A DNA stretch of 64,000 bases from Caprella mutica (GCA_947561585.1 CANNZV010000272.1:124001-188000), one strand, 5' to 3'. Numbered from the stretch's first letter, positions 1 to 12,204 are shown. The notes: a model not told the origin generated them from the letters alone. Numbers and translations: made by a program.

Positions 1-107
1 TGCTTTTTTCTCTAAAACTATACATATTTGAATGGTAATTCCGTACTCTGAATTCTTTTAAATTAATTAATCTATCATACGATATAAAAAAATATTGATA
101 TAATTGT

Positions 108-412
108 TTTTCCGCTGAAAAATAGACAAAAAACCAAGTGTGCCCTCCGCCGATTAGTGTGAGAAAAGAACAATTTATGTCTTTCTTCTCGTCTTAAACG
201 GTAGATAAACTGGTGATTGATACAACCTAGAATAATTTCTTTAGAATTAAATAATCTGCCGAGTGATGTCCAGTTTTTTTAATAAACTTTTTTCCGCTGC
301 AAAATATACAAAAACTAACTGCTATTCACTACGAAAACTAGCAATGGAAAGAACAATTTCTGACTTCCTTCTTGAAATCTTAAATGGTTGATTAAACACG
401 TGCGTGATACGG
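108..412. repeat. Degenerate tandem duplication, ~180-bp unit
   Basis: Two diverged copies lie head to tail, about 108-228 and 288-408. Both start with TTTTTCCGCTG and a run of ATA/ACAAAAA, then share GAACAATTT, a CTTCTT stretch, TTAAA-GGT-GAT and a closing GATAC. No coding signal is seen. This could be the eroded inside of a transposon. Confidence 0.5.
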
Positions 413-865
413 GTGAAGAAGAAGGGAAGATATGGCCCGAGAACAAATTCTCGCCTAGAAGTTGGTGAAAATGACTGATAAGACAGAGATGTATTATGCT
501 GATTGGAAGAAACCTAAGTAATGTACTAGATTGTGGGCTTTGACCAATTCCTACTTGAATTTCTTTAATAGACCAGTTTAGGAAACTTCTTCAAAGGAGT
601 AGGAAGTCGTATGTTGTCGGAAGTAGGAACAATCTTGTTATAAACAAAGTTGTAGGTATTACTAGCAGTAGAATTTTGTAGGCGTTCATTTTGTAAAGAG
701 TGCCAGTATTATGAAAACTGATAAAGTTGTAGATATTCCAAAGAAGTGAGAGAAGGAAGTTGTATGTAGTGAATAATGAGCTAGGTAAACAATAGTCAAT
801 ATCTAAGTATTGTTTATAGGAAGGTAACAGGAGCTTTTCGCCCTCGAAAGTAAGTCCCATCACAG
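413..865. other. Non-coding AT-rich stretch
   Basis: Nothing recognisable. The + strand is rich in GAAGTTGTA/AGGAAGT words, which leaves a 109-codon minus-strand frame open by composition. That frame shows no domain and is not called as a gene. Confidence 0.4.
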
Positions 866-1763
866 TATAAAGATTAGGGGAGTAGACCAATATGGGAGAC
901 ATCTTTTTAAAACTGACCAATAGGGTTGCAAAAGAGACCGTTGGTGCGTGACGTCATGAGCGGGATTGAAACTACTGTATGTAGTATTGGTATTTTAACT
1001 AAATAAATGTTACATTTACCATTCAAGTATGTATAGTTATAGAGAAAAACGCATTTGTCTCACTTTTTCACAAAGTCCTGATAGGACTTTATATAAGGGC
1101 TTAAAAATGAGATTTTAATAATTTCCATTATTTTATTTAATGTAATCTTTTTCTTTTCAATAAATATCCTTATCCATTTATTAACAACTGTATGAAAGTA
1201 TAATTCTAATTTGATAAGATAATTACTTGGGTTGTGACAATATGCGTTTTAAATCATAAACCTTAAGAATACCATACGAAAATTCAATCAGTTTATAATA
1301 TTTTCAGGATCTACGATTCAAACTCTAATAAAACTTAAGTTTAAGAGAAACCTCAACTTAGTTTTGAATGGATTCAAAATCTTGGTGAATTGCCATCTTG
1401 ATTCTTGAGAAATCGTCTCCACTGACATAGCAATTTTTGATAATGGTTATTGATTCAGCTACATTAGAGAGTTGCTGATTACAACAAATTTCTGTCCAAT
1501 CTTTGCAATCATGTCTCCTAAAATTGTTTAAAAATTTAGAACTATTTTCTGCTTTATTCTTACTATCTTTACACATATACTAACCTCTTTCATGTGCATT
1601 TGCCATTGTTATTTGTTTGTGTCTAAAACTCCCCTTGGTTTGTCTACACTTTTCACTATCGTTTGACTCTGGGAGTCGCTGATTGGTTCAAAATTGCTGA
1701 CGTCACGCACCATCCACTTGAAAAATAATAACACACAACTGGGCTACTCCCCTAATCTTTATA
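866..1763. mobile_element. 0.9 kb inverted-repeat element (MITE-like)
   Basis: The outer ends are inverted copies. The left reads TATAAAGATTAGGGGAGTAG and the reverse complement of the right end reads the same 20 bases. A second inverted block, GGTGCGTGACGTCA, lies about 80 bp further in on both sides. The imperfect terminal repeats therefore reach about 100 bp. The interior has a 72-codon minus frame with no recognisable domain. No clear target duplication was found. Confidence 0.6.
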
Positions 1764-2126
1764 CTTAGTCCGGTCAATCTAGCTGAAAAAGAGGCTGAAT
1801 TGGAAAAGAATATTAGAAAGCTAATTTTTACATATGTTACTTTATAGGTGTTGTTATATCGCAGAAAAAAAGTTTACCACTTTATGTAATTGGATTTGAA
1901 AGTTATTGAAGAGATTCATTTTGAAAGGTGTTTCAATATCCGTGGAGTTTTTTTGAAGAACCTTTCTTGTTAAAACATGTCACTCCTTTGCTAATTGCGG
2001 CAAATGAATCGCATTTTATTTATATTTTTACACAGTACTATCAATTAAATCATATTCCATACAATTATACTCCTTTGCATTGACCACAAACAAATATTGG
2101 AGCATCGCAAGGAAATATCTGAATCA
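1764..2126. other. No gene seen
   Basis: AT-rich sequence without repeats or reading frames that I can support. Confidence 0.4.
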
Positions 2127-2459
2127 GGTACAACTTTTAGTACTACAATCCCCTTTACAGTTGCATCTGATCATTTTCAAGAGGGAATATGGAGCAGGGG
2201 GTTTGGAAGTGTAAATTGGCATCAGCCTTTCATTTTCAATTCTCCACCTAGATGCAAGAGGGTTCAAATCATTCCCTATCCTTGCTTGATCCTGATGGAA
2301 AACTCTCACCGAATGGAATGTTGGGCAGAGCATCTCAGGCTGGAGAGGTTTATTCCCAGTACACACTTCATTAATATATCTATGGTGATAGAGATTCGAT
2401 AATTTTGTTACTCCATGTAATAAAAGCAATCTCTCACCATCATGCATGGGATATATCAT
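2127..2459 (-). pseudogene. Fragment of Cys-rich transposon-associated protein
   Basis: Read on the minus strand, about 111 codons resemble the C-terminal part of a protein found repeatedly in invertebrate genomes beside mobile elements. The visible order is LLLLHGVTKLSNLYHHRYI, then LCPTFHSVRVFHQDQ, then NPLASRWRIENERLMPI, then MIRCNCKGDCSTKSCT. In the family as I remember it, the last block continues into a Cys-rich tail of the type CxC-x3-C-x4-CxC. Here it is cut just after SCT, where the frame runs into a stop. The start at 2459 is only the first Met in an open stretch; the real protein should extend further upstream. The plus-strand frame over the same bases is the antisense shadow. The family link rests on memory and no search was run. 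Confidence 0.45.
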
Positions 2460-3226
2460 CTTTCTGAGGTATACTGTTGAGAAAAGACATCATATCTTTT
2501 TGAAATTAGGATCAGTTCTTCACTTTTTCAGTTCTGCTCCCTTCCCAATAGAATGTACCCTAGAGGTTGTATAGCATCCTAGAAATGCATGTATTGGCAA
2601 TATCAGTTTGGCAATGTACTCCGATTACATACTTTATGTTTCATATCTTACATGAATTACATTTGTCCGATATTAGCTTGATGTCATGTAAACCAGGTGA
2701 AGTGGCATTCACGTGATGGATCAGTAACACTAATAGATCAGTATCCTCTCAATAACCACTTTGTCGTGAGTTTCAGATGATCTTAGAATTGTTAATACAA
2801 TCAGCAAATCCGCGTCATCCATTGCCTGAAGTGCCTTCACGTTATTGCTATTGAAGTCTTCTAGACGCAATTTAATGAATTGTTCTGTTTGCTCTCATTC
2901 TTCAATAAATCTTCTTTCTTAATAACAATCATCACCGCCTTTTTTCTGACTTCTATATTTGAACAACTGGTCTTTCCCTTCCAATGCCGGAAATGTGTCG
3001 CATCTTTGGTTGAGAGCTTACTTGTATAACATCGAAAACGACCGTTACATTTGTGAAAGTAATAAGCACATAGTTTGTAAATTGCGTACTATTTCTTAAT
3101 TCAAAGGAGAGACCGTTCTGCCACGAGATTCGATGTATCAACTGTGAAATATGTGTGAATTGTGTACTTAACTATGATATGTAAAGATTTCACTACCTAT
3201 TAGGACTGTTATATACAAAATATTCG
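2460..3226. other. No gene seen
   Basis: Moderately AT-rich unique-looking sequence. A 62-codon minus frame near 2953-3141 has no supporting feature. Confidence 0.4.
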
Positions 3227-3234
3227 TATGTCAA

Positions 3235-3853
3235 CATGGAAGTACTAGTAGGAGGAAGGGGCGTAACTATTTCTCAACAACGTATAAGCGTGTGACCATC
3301 CTGTTAGCACCTTAGTGACTGATCATCAGTCAAAAGAGCTTCCTTGGCTCTCTGCGCGTCAGTCAAATGAGCTTCCTTGGCGTACAATATTAGATTAAAT
3401 ACTCTTGAGGAATATTACTTTAATCAAGTTTATTTTAACTCTTTACAAATAAAAATATTTATTCAAGGAGGTGATCTGAAGTACAAAGTAAAAATAATAT
3501 TTATTTATTAAATAATTCTAGAGTTTCTATTCTTCGAAAACTCAGGCTTGTAGTAGTAAACAGTTGATGTTTACTCGCACACTAGTCAGCAAAATACTTT
3601 AGGTATCTGATCATTTTGCTAAATGATGTTTTATCTCATGGCATATAATTATTGATGTAAGAAGATTGATTGATGAATATTTAAGCAACAGATGCAATGT
3701 TAATGACTTAAAGAAGCGTTAGACGGAGCACGCGCAAGTTGCGTCCACTCGACCTCATGACTGAAATTGCTAACGTGTACTCGCTCGTTTCTAAAACTAC
3801 ACTGAGAAGATAACATGATTGTCACGCCTCGGAAGGGCTATGTTAGCCGCCTG
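3235..3853 (+). mobile_element. Non-autonomous hAT-like element, family A copy 1
   Basis: The element begins CATGGAAGTACTAGTAG and ends GTTAGCCGCCTG. Perfect 8-bp direct repeats TATGTCAA flank it (3227-3234 and 3854-3861). It shares its ends and blocks with copies at 9515, 10714 and 17186. In this copy the central block (about 3545-3770, reading from CAAAATACTTTAGG to GCGTTAGACGGAGCAC) is inverted relative to copy 17186, while both ends keep the same orientation. It also carries about 150 bp of extra AT-rich sequence at 3385-3540. No coding capacity. Eight-bp duplications and CA..TG ends fit the hAT superfamily; the autonomous partner is not in this window. Confidence 0.75.
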
Positions 3854-4359
3854 TATGTCAAGTACTTTCTATAAAATCCTTGGAATATTATGCGAATTAG
3901 CTTAAAATCCTTAGAATTCCTTGAAATATGGCAACACTTATGCAGGTAAAGAGTAAGGAGCAGGACCGACAGTGATGGAGTAGATAATCAATTATTTATG
4001 CATTTAATTGGTCCATTTCATCAAAATATGATAGTTAAAGCTATACATAATAATTGGTATTATATTGATAATTAAGTTTGAGTTAGTTACTTAAAAAAAA
4101 AAAACTTTAACAAAACTAGTAATTTAATTTTACTGAGATATCGAACATTCTACCAAACGATTGGAATTCATGGAAAGATATCGTTTTAAATTAAATATAA
4201 AATTAAGAAAAGATGTCCATAAAATTACATGCGATAATACGCTATGCCTTTTCGGGATCTTGAAAAGGTGCGATTTTCGAGAACCTAAAAACGCGCGGTA
4301 CATTCTGGAAATTGTGCAAAATCGGCAAATTGCGCGGACTATATGGAAAAAACGGAGAG

Positions 4360-5379
4360 AACTACATCTTCTTTCACTTCCAATAGGGGGAACTGAAGCA
4401 GATATAGCAATTTTAATTTTCATGAAAAAAAGGTTGATTGTAAAGAAAAAAGAATCAGAGTCGGGACTAAAATGGTTCGAGCAAACTGATTACACTGTTC
4501 AGTCTCAACGCCATGGTGCCAGCCTTTACCCGCCACTAGGACTTTTCCCCGCCGAATATAATATTTGTATTTTGGGCTATTAAGGCATAATTTTGATAAG
4601 ACAAACAATTAATCAATAGATGACTTAAACAGTAATACAGTCTTATTTTTCATCTTTGATTCCTGTATGTGTCCATATTGGTCGTTTTGATCTTAAGACT
4701 GTGTTTATGTAAATCCACATTAAATTTGGGGAATCTACTATGTACAAACATTATGGCAATAGTAAGGGAATGCCAAATGTCGCAAGATACTTGAAGCAGC
4801 TGCGATTACTTCAATTTATCCCAGCTCTATAGTTTTACATATCGTGTATTTATTATTTTAATTGCCAGCTATTTTAAAAGATACCGATCCAATAACTAAT
4901 TGTTCTAATTTTTGCTTTGCCAGAGAGTTAACAAATTTAGTTATATTTTATTAATTTGACATTAATAACCCAACTATAGATTTTTTTTACACTTAATATT
5001 GGAATCCTCATATAAGTGTTTTTTGTAATATGCATATTTAATATCTTTACCTTTATAACTTACAATGGTCTCACTATTATTATGAAAATACACACATAAG
5101 TTTTCTTTTTGAAGATGACCTTAAATTCTCCAATGAAAAGTAATTATCGAAGGAGTAACTAACACAAAATGGGTTCAAGGAGTTGGTAGAAAATTATTCT
5201 GTGTCGCAGTACTGTTTTATTGCTGGTAAAAGAATATAAACTATCGAAAAAAAAAATTATGAAACATTTAGTGAGCTTCTACTGTATCTTAATTATTTAA
5301 ATATACGATCTTAAACATTTCAGTATTCAAAACTTTTTATATTCGTAGAAGTAAATTGGATCGGATCATTGGTAATAAC
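4360..5379. repeat. Family S repeat, left part
   Basis: Blocks here match 15880-16100: CAATAGGGGGAACTGAAGCA versus CAATAAGTGGAAACCAAAG, TTTTAATTTTCATGAAAAAA, and GTTCAGTCTCAACGCCAT. The copy continues on the other side of the 5387-9100 insertion at 9108-9478. A 140-codon + frame at 4161-4583 crosses this repeat; it has no recognisable domain and is probably fortuitous. Between 3862 and 4360 nothing is recognised. Confidence 0.5.
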
Positions 5380-5386
5380 TAATAAG

Positions 5387-8300
5387 GGGTGACCGGTATA
5401 TTCCACCCCAGGTATGTTCCACTCCGATAAATTCCACCCCATTTTACAAGTTACACACAGAAAAATTTTTCTTTCTCCCAAAAGAAAAAAGTCACTTTAT
5501 ATATGCATTAATTAATTATTTTCTTTCTGGTAAAGAAATGTTCTAGTTTTGGGACAAATAAAATTTCTATTCACATATAAGATTTCTTTTCTTTGAGTCA
5601 AATAAAAAATACGATTTAAATTTTAGAATTTTCTTTGTAACAAATAAAATTAGTTATTTATTTCAAATCTAGGAGTGGTTTAGGAGAAATATATTATTTC
5701 TTCTCCATAAAGAAAACTTTTCATTGAATAGAATAAATGTTTTCTTTGCAATAAATGTATCTTTCTTTAGTATAAATGCATCAAAGATTTAATATAAAGT
5801 AATATTTATTTAAACCAATGAATTAGTATCTTAATTTATAATATAAATATTCTTTACATATAATAGAGCTTTCTTTCACTCTAATATAATGTATATTTAT
5901 TAAAAAGTAATATTTTCTTTTATACTAACAAACTGGTTCTTCTTTCTAAAGACTTACATGCTTTACAATAAATATTTCTTTCTTTGAAGATAGTTTTGTA
6001 GATAGATTGGGGGAGAAATAACATAAATGAAGTTTTATATGCAACATATTGAAATAATTTAGCAATGAAATTACACTCAGCAGAAGCATAAGATCTTCTT
6101 CCCATTCAGAAGATGTATGTCTTCACACATTCACCCTATTCTTGATCTCCTACAGGTATAGGTGAAGCATACCTCCAGAATATATGAACTTGATATTCAT
6201 CATCTGTAGAAAAAAAATCACTTTAAATTAACTGTTTCATATATCATATACAATAATAGATCCTAATGTATTGAATAAGTTGGCTTAGGTATAGGTAGCT
6301 ATAACACACCTGAACAGTTGATCAGAAATTTTTGTGTCCTCTTAGAAACTTTTATCCTTTTCAAGACTTTAGAATAAAGTTCGGTGCACTTTCTCCCACT
6401 TGTGTGAATATGGTCAGTCTTTTTCTGTAGATATAATGCAGTGAAGTTCCACCTGAAAATAAAAAATTAAAGGTTTAAACAAAGTTAACTTCATTTCATA
6501 TAATTTAAAGACATTTAATGCATCAAACATTAAATTTCAGGACTCAGGCAACTTAATTAATTTAAAAGAAATTGAAAACAAATGAATTATTTCACTATTT
6601 GTTAAAGAGGTTTTTAAAATATCCCATATTCTGCAGAGGACTAAGAGGAAATATAAGTTATATAACTATCTCAATTGTGACAATTTCCCCAACTAATAGA
6701 GTATGAGAATCCTAGCCAAGTAATTGCCAATAATTTGGTTAGGATAAATAAATCTGGAGAGCTACTCTGCATCAGCATCAGTGTGATATTTAACTATTAT
6801 CATTGATTTTTGATTCTGGGAGCTGATGATTCCAATATTAATCATATAAAAACAAAAAAAGTAATCTCTGCTATTGTGAACACTTTACCAGTTTCAACAG
6901 ATTGGCTTAGAAATTCCTAAGAATTAGGTATCTTCAAATTTTCAAATATAAATTAGATCTTATCAAATCATTAATAGCCTTATAAATAGCTATTATGTAG
7001 AAGTTTAGGAGCAATAGGTAATTTAATTTATATTGATTCAATAGTAAATAGTTTTTTTTCCTTTCTACACATATCCACCCATTTTTAATTCAAATTTTTT
7101 TTTATAGGTAACTTGGGAGCTAAAATAATGAAATTTCAGATTTTTTAAATTATCACTAAGTTTAGAAATATATTACCCTGCTCTGAATAATGTGACCATA
7201 TGACTTTTGGTGATTTAAATTTGTGATAGTTACTCTCAGATGAAAATTCAAAAATTATCACTGATTATCTCTCTGAAATTTTGAGTATATAAAAATTCCT
7301 TCAGCAAAAATTAATGGTAACATAGGATTCAATTAAAGATATTCTTCAATGGTTCTAAAATATCCCTAAGATATTGTTTAGGTTCACCTCAGAAACTCTT
7401 TGAAAAATGTTCCATATTTTGCAGACTGGCACTTTGAAACACTGGAGCCACAATCTTAACTGAACTCTAGTTAGCCTAAGTTAGGTAGTTAACAAACTTT
7501 AAGTCATTACATACAATATATTGAATAATTGATAGTACTACTAGTTAAGGTAAACATTACAATAAGAACAAATAGCGATTAGGTATAGGTAGCTTAGGTT
7601 AGGTAAATAAACAATAAGAGTAGGTAGGGCTGGGATATAAAACTACCTACCTAACTTATTTCAGGCGCAGTGAGATAGATTTTCAGTTAAGTTGTAACTT
7701 ACGTTAGCCTAGTTCATTACTAAAGGGTAATGAAAGGAAGAAGTCACCTATGAAATAGCATTTAAATTTCTCAAGTAAATAGGTAGCAGGACACTGTGAA
7801 CCTATGAATACCTAGTTACCAGTATTAACATTTATAATTAAAGGAAAAATGCTGACCAAGTTCTAAAAACTATGCTTTGCCAACTAATAATTCAGTATAA
7901 TTATATAAATAAATGAAAATATCTAATTTATATACGGAAGGATTCATAACTGAGCAACTAACTGAGAACCTACCTTGATCACTTCAAAGAACTTAATGAT
8001 ATGACGCTCACTTCAGAAAAGCCCGCGAAAATTTCAAAGCAATATTTCGATTTGAGACAATAACAGAACAGATTTGTAACAAAGAAATATTAGACTCATC
8101 AGTGAAAAAGCTCTAAGAAAAATAAATAAAAGGTTAATAGGAAAGAAATAATGCAAAATGCATCCAAAGAAAGCTACTTTCTTTAATCTAAAGCTCTAGT
8201 AACACTTTCAACCAAAGAAAATAAATTAAAGAAGATAGTTTTTCTTTAAAATATGCTTCAATTTCTCTGTGTGTAGGTTTGGTCAGTTATTAATATTAGT

Positions 8301-9100
8301 CATTTATTAATATTAAATGATACTAGGTAGCTTTTACTGGTTAAACACAAGCTGTTCATTTATCACTACACATGTGACAGAACAGCAGAAAGAAAGGTTA
8401 TGTGAACGATCTTTATCAGTTGAGGTATTTACATTTTCAATCTCAAGCTTATTTTCTTCCCTATCGCCAACACAACAGCGATATTAATTGTAAGATGAGG
8501 TCATATAGTACTTCTTGTTATACTTATTCATTTTGAATTTGGTATTTTAACTTCTTGTAAGAGTGGTGGTTTTTGACCGAAAGTTTTTTTCATTTTTTTC
8601 TCTTTGGACCAAGAGGTTATCGATAGGGAGGTCAGGATTATTGTACAGAGTTTTAAGACTGGAAGGTTATTTCTTTTTTACATTTAGAGATTTTGACCAC
8701 GGGGAATTTGGTCCTAGAATCCAAAACAGCAAGAGCGAAAACGTTGAATGGGTTATCTCTGACAGTCGACCCCTTCTACACTTCATCCAACCATTGTTGT
8801 AAGAGCACATATGCAGTTTTATGTTAAAAAGGAGTTGATATTAACTTGTTCAACACGTAAACTTCGAAATAAACTACCTTATTAAGAATATATGTAATTT
8901 TATTAGTGTATAATTTAATTGACTTGACCTACCTCTAAATATTGTCCAAATGTCTTAAGATATCGTTTGAGTTATTTTTTCTTCGGTACGAATTATTTAA
9001 CAAATGACAATCTAAAAATAAAATATTTGAATTTTTATTGTCACCCAAATGAGCATTGTCAACGGGTGGAATTCACCGGGGTGGAATATACCTAGAACCC
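5387..9100. mobile_element. 3.7 kb terminal-inverted-repeat element
   Basis: Left end GGGTGACCGGTATATTCCAC and right end (reverse complement) GGGTTCTAGGTATATTCCAC share the core GGTATATTCCACCCC. A second ATTCCACCC block follows on both sides. TAATAAG (7 bp, extendable to 8) is repeated directly outside each end (5380-5386 and 9101-9107). A second inverted pair (ACACACAGA near 5453 and TCTGTGTGT near 8270) and many TTTCTTT/AAAGAAA words lie inside. No transposase or long reading frame is visible, so it is a non-autonomous or fully eroded element. It interrupts a family S repeat. A piece at about 7280-7450 is related in inverted orientation to 38170-38400. Confidence 0.7.
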
Positions 9101-9107
9101 TAATAAG

Positions 9108-9478
9108 GACATTTGGTGTAAGAAATAACCTTTTTGAATAATTGAAAATGACAGATAATGATGTAGAACTTTAATTATGATTGAAATAAAATTATTTAAT
9201 TAATGATTCGTTGTTACAACATTCAAAGATCTGGCCATAGAGATTGTATAAATCAGAAACATTTAGCAGAATATCCATTTATGATTTTAAATAGCATATT
9301 TAAATTCACTATTATTCTCTTTCTTTATATTGTTTTTGAATGATTAAATATTAATAATATATATTAAACTCCAAGTATACGTCACGGTACGGACGCATCC
9401 GATTCCAGTGTTGCTGGAAAGTTGAAAATACTGTAGCGTGACATCTTCTATATTCAATGATCTGTGGGGGACTGTTCT
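9108..9478. repeat. Family S repeat, right part and terminus
   Basis: Matches 16385-16578 in the same orientation: AATAGCATAT, TTTTTGAAT, ACGTCACGGTACGGACG, GACATCTTC and TATATTCAATGATCTGTG. The final block is the right terminus of family S as defined by the copy at 15721-16578. Together with 4360-5379 it makes one S copy split by the 3.7 kb insertion. Confidence 0.6.
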
Positions 9479-9514
9479 CATATTATAGTATAACCTGCCA
9501 GTCAATGTCTGTTG

Positions 9515-10069
9515 CAGGCGGCTAACCTAGCCGTTCCCAGCCGTTACAATCGTGTTAGCTTCTAGTGTAGATTTAGAAACGAGGGAGAGTACACGTGTGT
9601 GCGTCGCTCTCAGACCTGACTGAGTAAGTTGAGTAACGGTTCTCGTTAGCACAACAGCTGATGTTCATTTTGCTCAATAATTTTCTCATCTATGGACATT
9701 TAACTGATGTAAGAAGATTAATTGATGAATATTTAGGCAACAGATGCAATGTTTATGACTTAAATAAGCGTTAGGTGGAGCGTGTGCTAGATGCGTGCAC
9801 CCTCCCTCGTTTCTCAAACGTCACTGGCCGTGTGCGAATGCTCCCTGAACTGTCAGTCTGTTGCTAGGGTGACGTCATATGTGTGCTTTGACGTCACCAC
9901 ACGACACAGCGGAACAACAACAAGACGCCAAGGAAGCTGTTTTGACTGAAGCGAAGAGAGACAAGGAAGCTCACTTGACTAATTGCTAACAACAAGGTGT
10001 TAACACGATGGTCCCGCTTATACGTTGTTGGTAAGCCGTACACCGCTTCCTTCTACTAGTACTTCCATG
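9515..10069 (-). mobile_element. Non-autonomous hAT-like element, family A copy 2
   Basis: Runs from CAGGCGGCTAACCTAGCCG to CTACTAGTACTTCCATG, that is, in opposite orientation to copies 1 and 3. Flanked by perfect 8-bp repeats GTCTGTTG (9507-9514 and 10070-10077). Closely similar to copy 17186 along its length but lacks about 40 bp containing GATCAGATACCTAAAGT. Non-coding. Confidence 0.8.
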
Positions 10070-10226
10070 GTCTGTTGAAATGCGAGTAGATTTATTAATT
10101 TGAGTCACCAATATATTTCTTAGAATTAATATGTGCAGGTGATTGTAGTTGTACCTACCTGCTTATATTTAGCTCTAGGAGCTTCATTTGATATCAAATT
10201 AGTGTCCTGAAAACATTGAGCTTTAC

Positions 10227-10350
10227 TCTACTCTCAAGATAAAGATGGTCTTTACTCTCAAGATAAAGATGGTCTTTACTCTCAAGATAAAGATGGTCTT
10301 TACTCTCAAGATAAAGATGGTCTTTACTCACAAGATAAAGATGGTCTTTA
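10227..10350. repeat. 24-bp tandem repeat, about five units
   Basis: The unit TTTACTCTCAAGATAAAGATGGTC repeats almost perfectly from about 10227; one unit has CTCA changed to CACA. The near identity of units suggests recent expansion. Confidence 0.9.
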
Positions 10351-10705
10351 TTCTTTATGATGATCTGTAAATTTTTATTGCGTTACCTAGGTGATAAACA
10401 GATCCTCTTTTAAATATTTCCTACCCACCAAATTCATCAAAGTTTGTTTTCAGAGTTGCATCATTAGAAAAGTGGAGACTAGAGGAGAAGCCATGTATCA
10501 TCCCTGTTTTCTATTTCGGTACAGAATCTTCAGGCAGTTATTCACTGAACTTTCAGAAATTTGATAACTTCGGGAACTTTCGGTATAGAGTTTAGGTGTG
10601 CGAATTATCTTTTGGGAGATCCTTTCCTTTCCATACAAGTCGATTAGCTTTCAGTTTGAGGCTCAAACAAATTACACATCAAGTTACCATTGATCTAACG
10701 AATTC
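10351..10705. other. No gene seen
   Basis: AT-rich sequence with nothing recognisable. Confidence 0.4.
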
Positions 10706-10713
10706 GTTTAGAG

Positions 10714-11111
10714 CAGGCGGCTAACATTTTGTTTATACGTGTCCTGTAGTTCAGTCCACTGCTAATACATGCATATTCACGGACTCACAGTATAGAGAAT
10801 ATAGTAGTGACAATTGATACTGTTAGTGTACGTGACGTCATCACAGCAACACTAAATTAAATTTAAGACAATCGAAGAGTGTTAAATTATGAAAAAATGT
10901 TTATTTATTGCCAATATAAGAAAAGAGTAATGGTGTATTCAGATATTAAAACTACTTGACCCTAATTTTCAATTTCAGTCTGTTGTCTTAATGACGTCAC
11001 GATAACAAGTCACTCTATTGTCACTACTACGTATATAGTAGTGGACCGATAAACAGACCTAATAATGTAGCTGAGAGACGTTGTTATAGTTCCAGTACTA
11101 TAACTTCCTTG
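10714..11111 (-). mobile_element. Non-autonomous hAT-like element, family A copy 4 (short)
   Basis: Starts CAGGCGGCTAACAT and ends TAGTTCCAGTACTATAACTTCCTTG. The reverse complement of that end begins CAAGGAAGTTATAGTACT, exactly as copy 17186 begins. Perfect 8-bp repeats GTTTAGAG lie outside (10706-10713 and 11112-11119). The interior differs from the other copies. It holds its own inverted pair (TAGTAGTGACAAT at 10803 and ATTGTCACTACTA near 11018) with TGACGTCA palindromes, and a related remnant lies at 59710-59860. Confidence 0.75.
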
Positions 11112-11119
11112 GTTTAGAG

Positions 11120-11839
11120 AGTGTCAGATTATATTTTAGAAGTATTGTATGTTTATTGTCTGTGAAAATAGCACCGTATTAAAAATGCAGCTTAGAGTAG
11201 AGTTGTAGATGTTTGCACCCAGTAAAAAAGTTTAGCTATAGTTTCATACATATTATATTGATTTTTCTCATTTTATGACTATACAGGGTGTCCCAAAAAA
11301 ACCGATACCCAAATTTCAAAGGCTGTAATTCAAAAACTATTAAACTTACAAAAAAATGAAAAATTACATTTTGTTTCTCAACATTTTTTTCTATTTCTGT
11401 ACAAAAATATTAGAAGAATCGATTTAACGATTTTCTTTTAGCTGTATTTTTAGTGACCGATACCAAAAACCTGCTTGCGCACTTTCAGTGAAACACTTAT
11501 TTCACAGTTCGAATTGTTCAAGAAGCACTTGCAGAAAAATTGCAAATTACTGCAATTAAAAAATTGATTACATCGTACTAAATCTACATTCAACAGATTT
11601 GTAACCTTAAATTTGAAGTGACATCCTTACAAGATGTACGAGCTAAACAAACACCTAAATACCTATCTTCGGCGGAAGAGTTATACTATAAACTGTTTTA
11701 TTCTATTTTATTGACTAGTATATTTTATGGTTACATAGATTTTATTATTTACATATCGAGAGGATTATGTTGGTTATCATTTCCATGTTTATTTGTGTAC
11801 TTTTATTTACCTAATTGAGATTCATTCTAAAAATTATCC
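11120..11839. other. No gene; CAGGGTGTCCC terminus-like word
   Basis: At 11284 ACAGGGTGTCCCAAAAAAAC resembles the ends of transposons common in arthropod genomes, but no partner end was found. A 66-codon frame at 11618-11818 is hydrophobic by composition and unsupported. Confidence 0.3.
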
Positions 11840-12204
11840 TAGTTTGGACTAGAGCGGTTAGCAACGGCATGCCGCCGTCAGCCGTAGCTATGCCATCATG
11901 GGCCAGTGCTGGCCCACAGTAAAATACAGTTGGCTTTAGAGCGGTAAACATTGGCATGCCGTTGTCAGCCGTAGCTATGCCATCATGGGCCAATGCTGGC
12001 CCAACAATTAAATTACAGTGGTTGCTGGCCCATCAATTAAATTACAGTGGTTAGCATCGGCATGCCGTCGCTAGCCATTGTCAGCCGTTGCTATGCCAGC
12101 ATGGGCCAATGCTGGCCAGCGGTGCAAAAGGCAGTGACCCGACGTTGGCCCACCGCCTTATTCAACGGCCGGACGTAATGGCCCTACGTTGGCCCAACAC
12201 TGCA
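11840..12204. repeat. GC-rich GGCCCA/TGGGCC repeat cluster
   Basis: Irregular repeats of GCATGCCG..GTCAGCCGT..GCTATGCCATCATGGGCC and ATTAAATTACAGTGGTT. The words TGGGCCAATGCTGGCCCA and GTTGGCCCA recur. Base composition is sharply higher in GC than the flanks. It abuts the 3' truncation of the Penelope-like fragment. Similar TGGCCCAACGTTGGCCC clusters occur in other invertebrate genomes (from memory). Confidence 0.6.

Noticed and set aside
2097..2402. 101-codon + frame
   Set aside because: Antisense shadow of the Cys-rich protein fragment on minus, which has recognisable motifs.
4161..4583. 140-codon + frame as a gene
   Set aside because: No domain; it overlaps a dispersed repeat (family S) that is non-coding in the other copy.
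3235..10069. One giant transposon with 600-bp terminal inverted repeats
   Set aside because: Copies at 3235 and 9515 each have their own 8-bp duplication, so they are independent insertions in opposite orientation.
11284..11300. CAGGGTGTCCC as a mariner end
   Set aside because: No inverted partner and no transposase nearby; kept only as a note.
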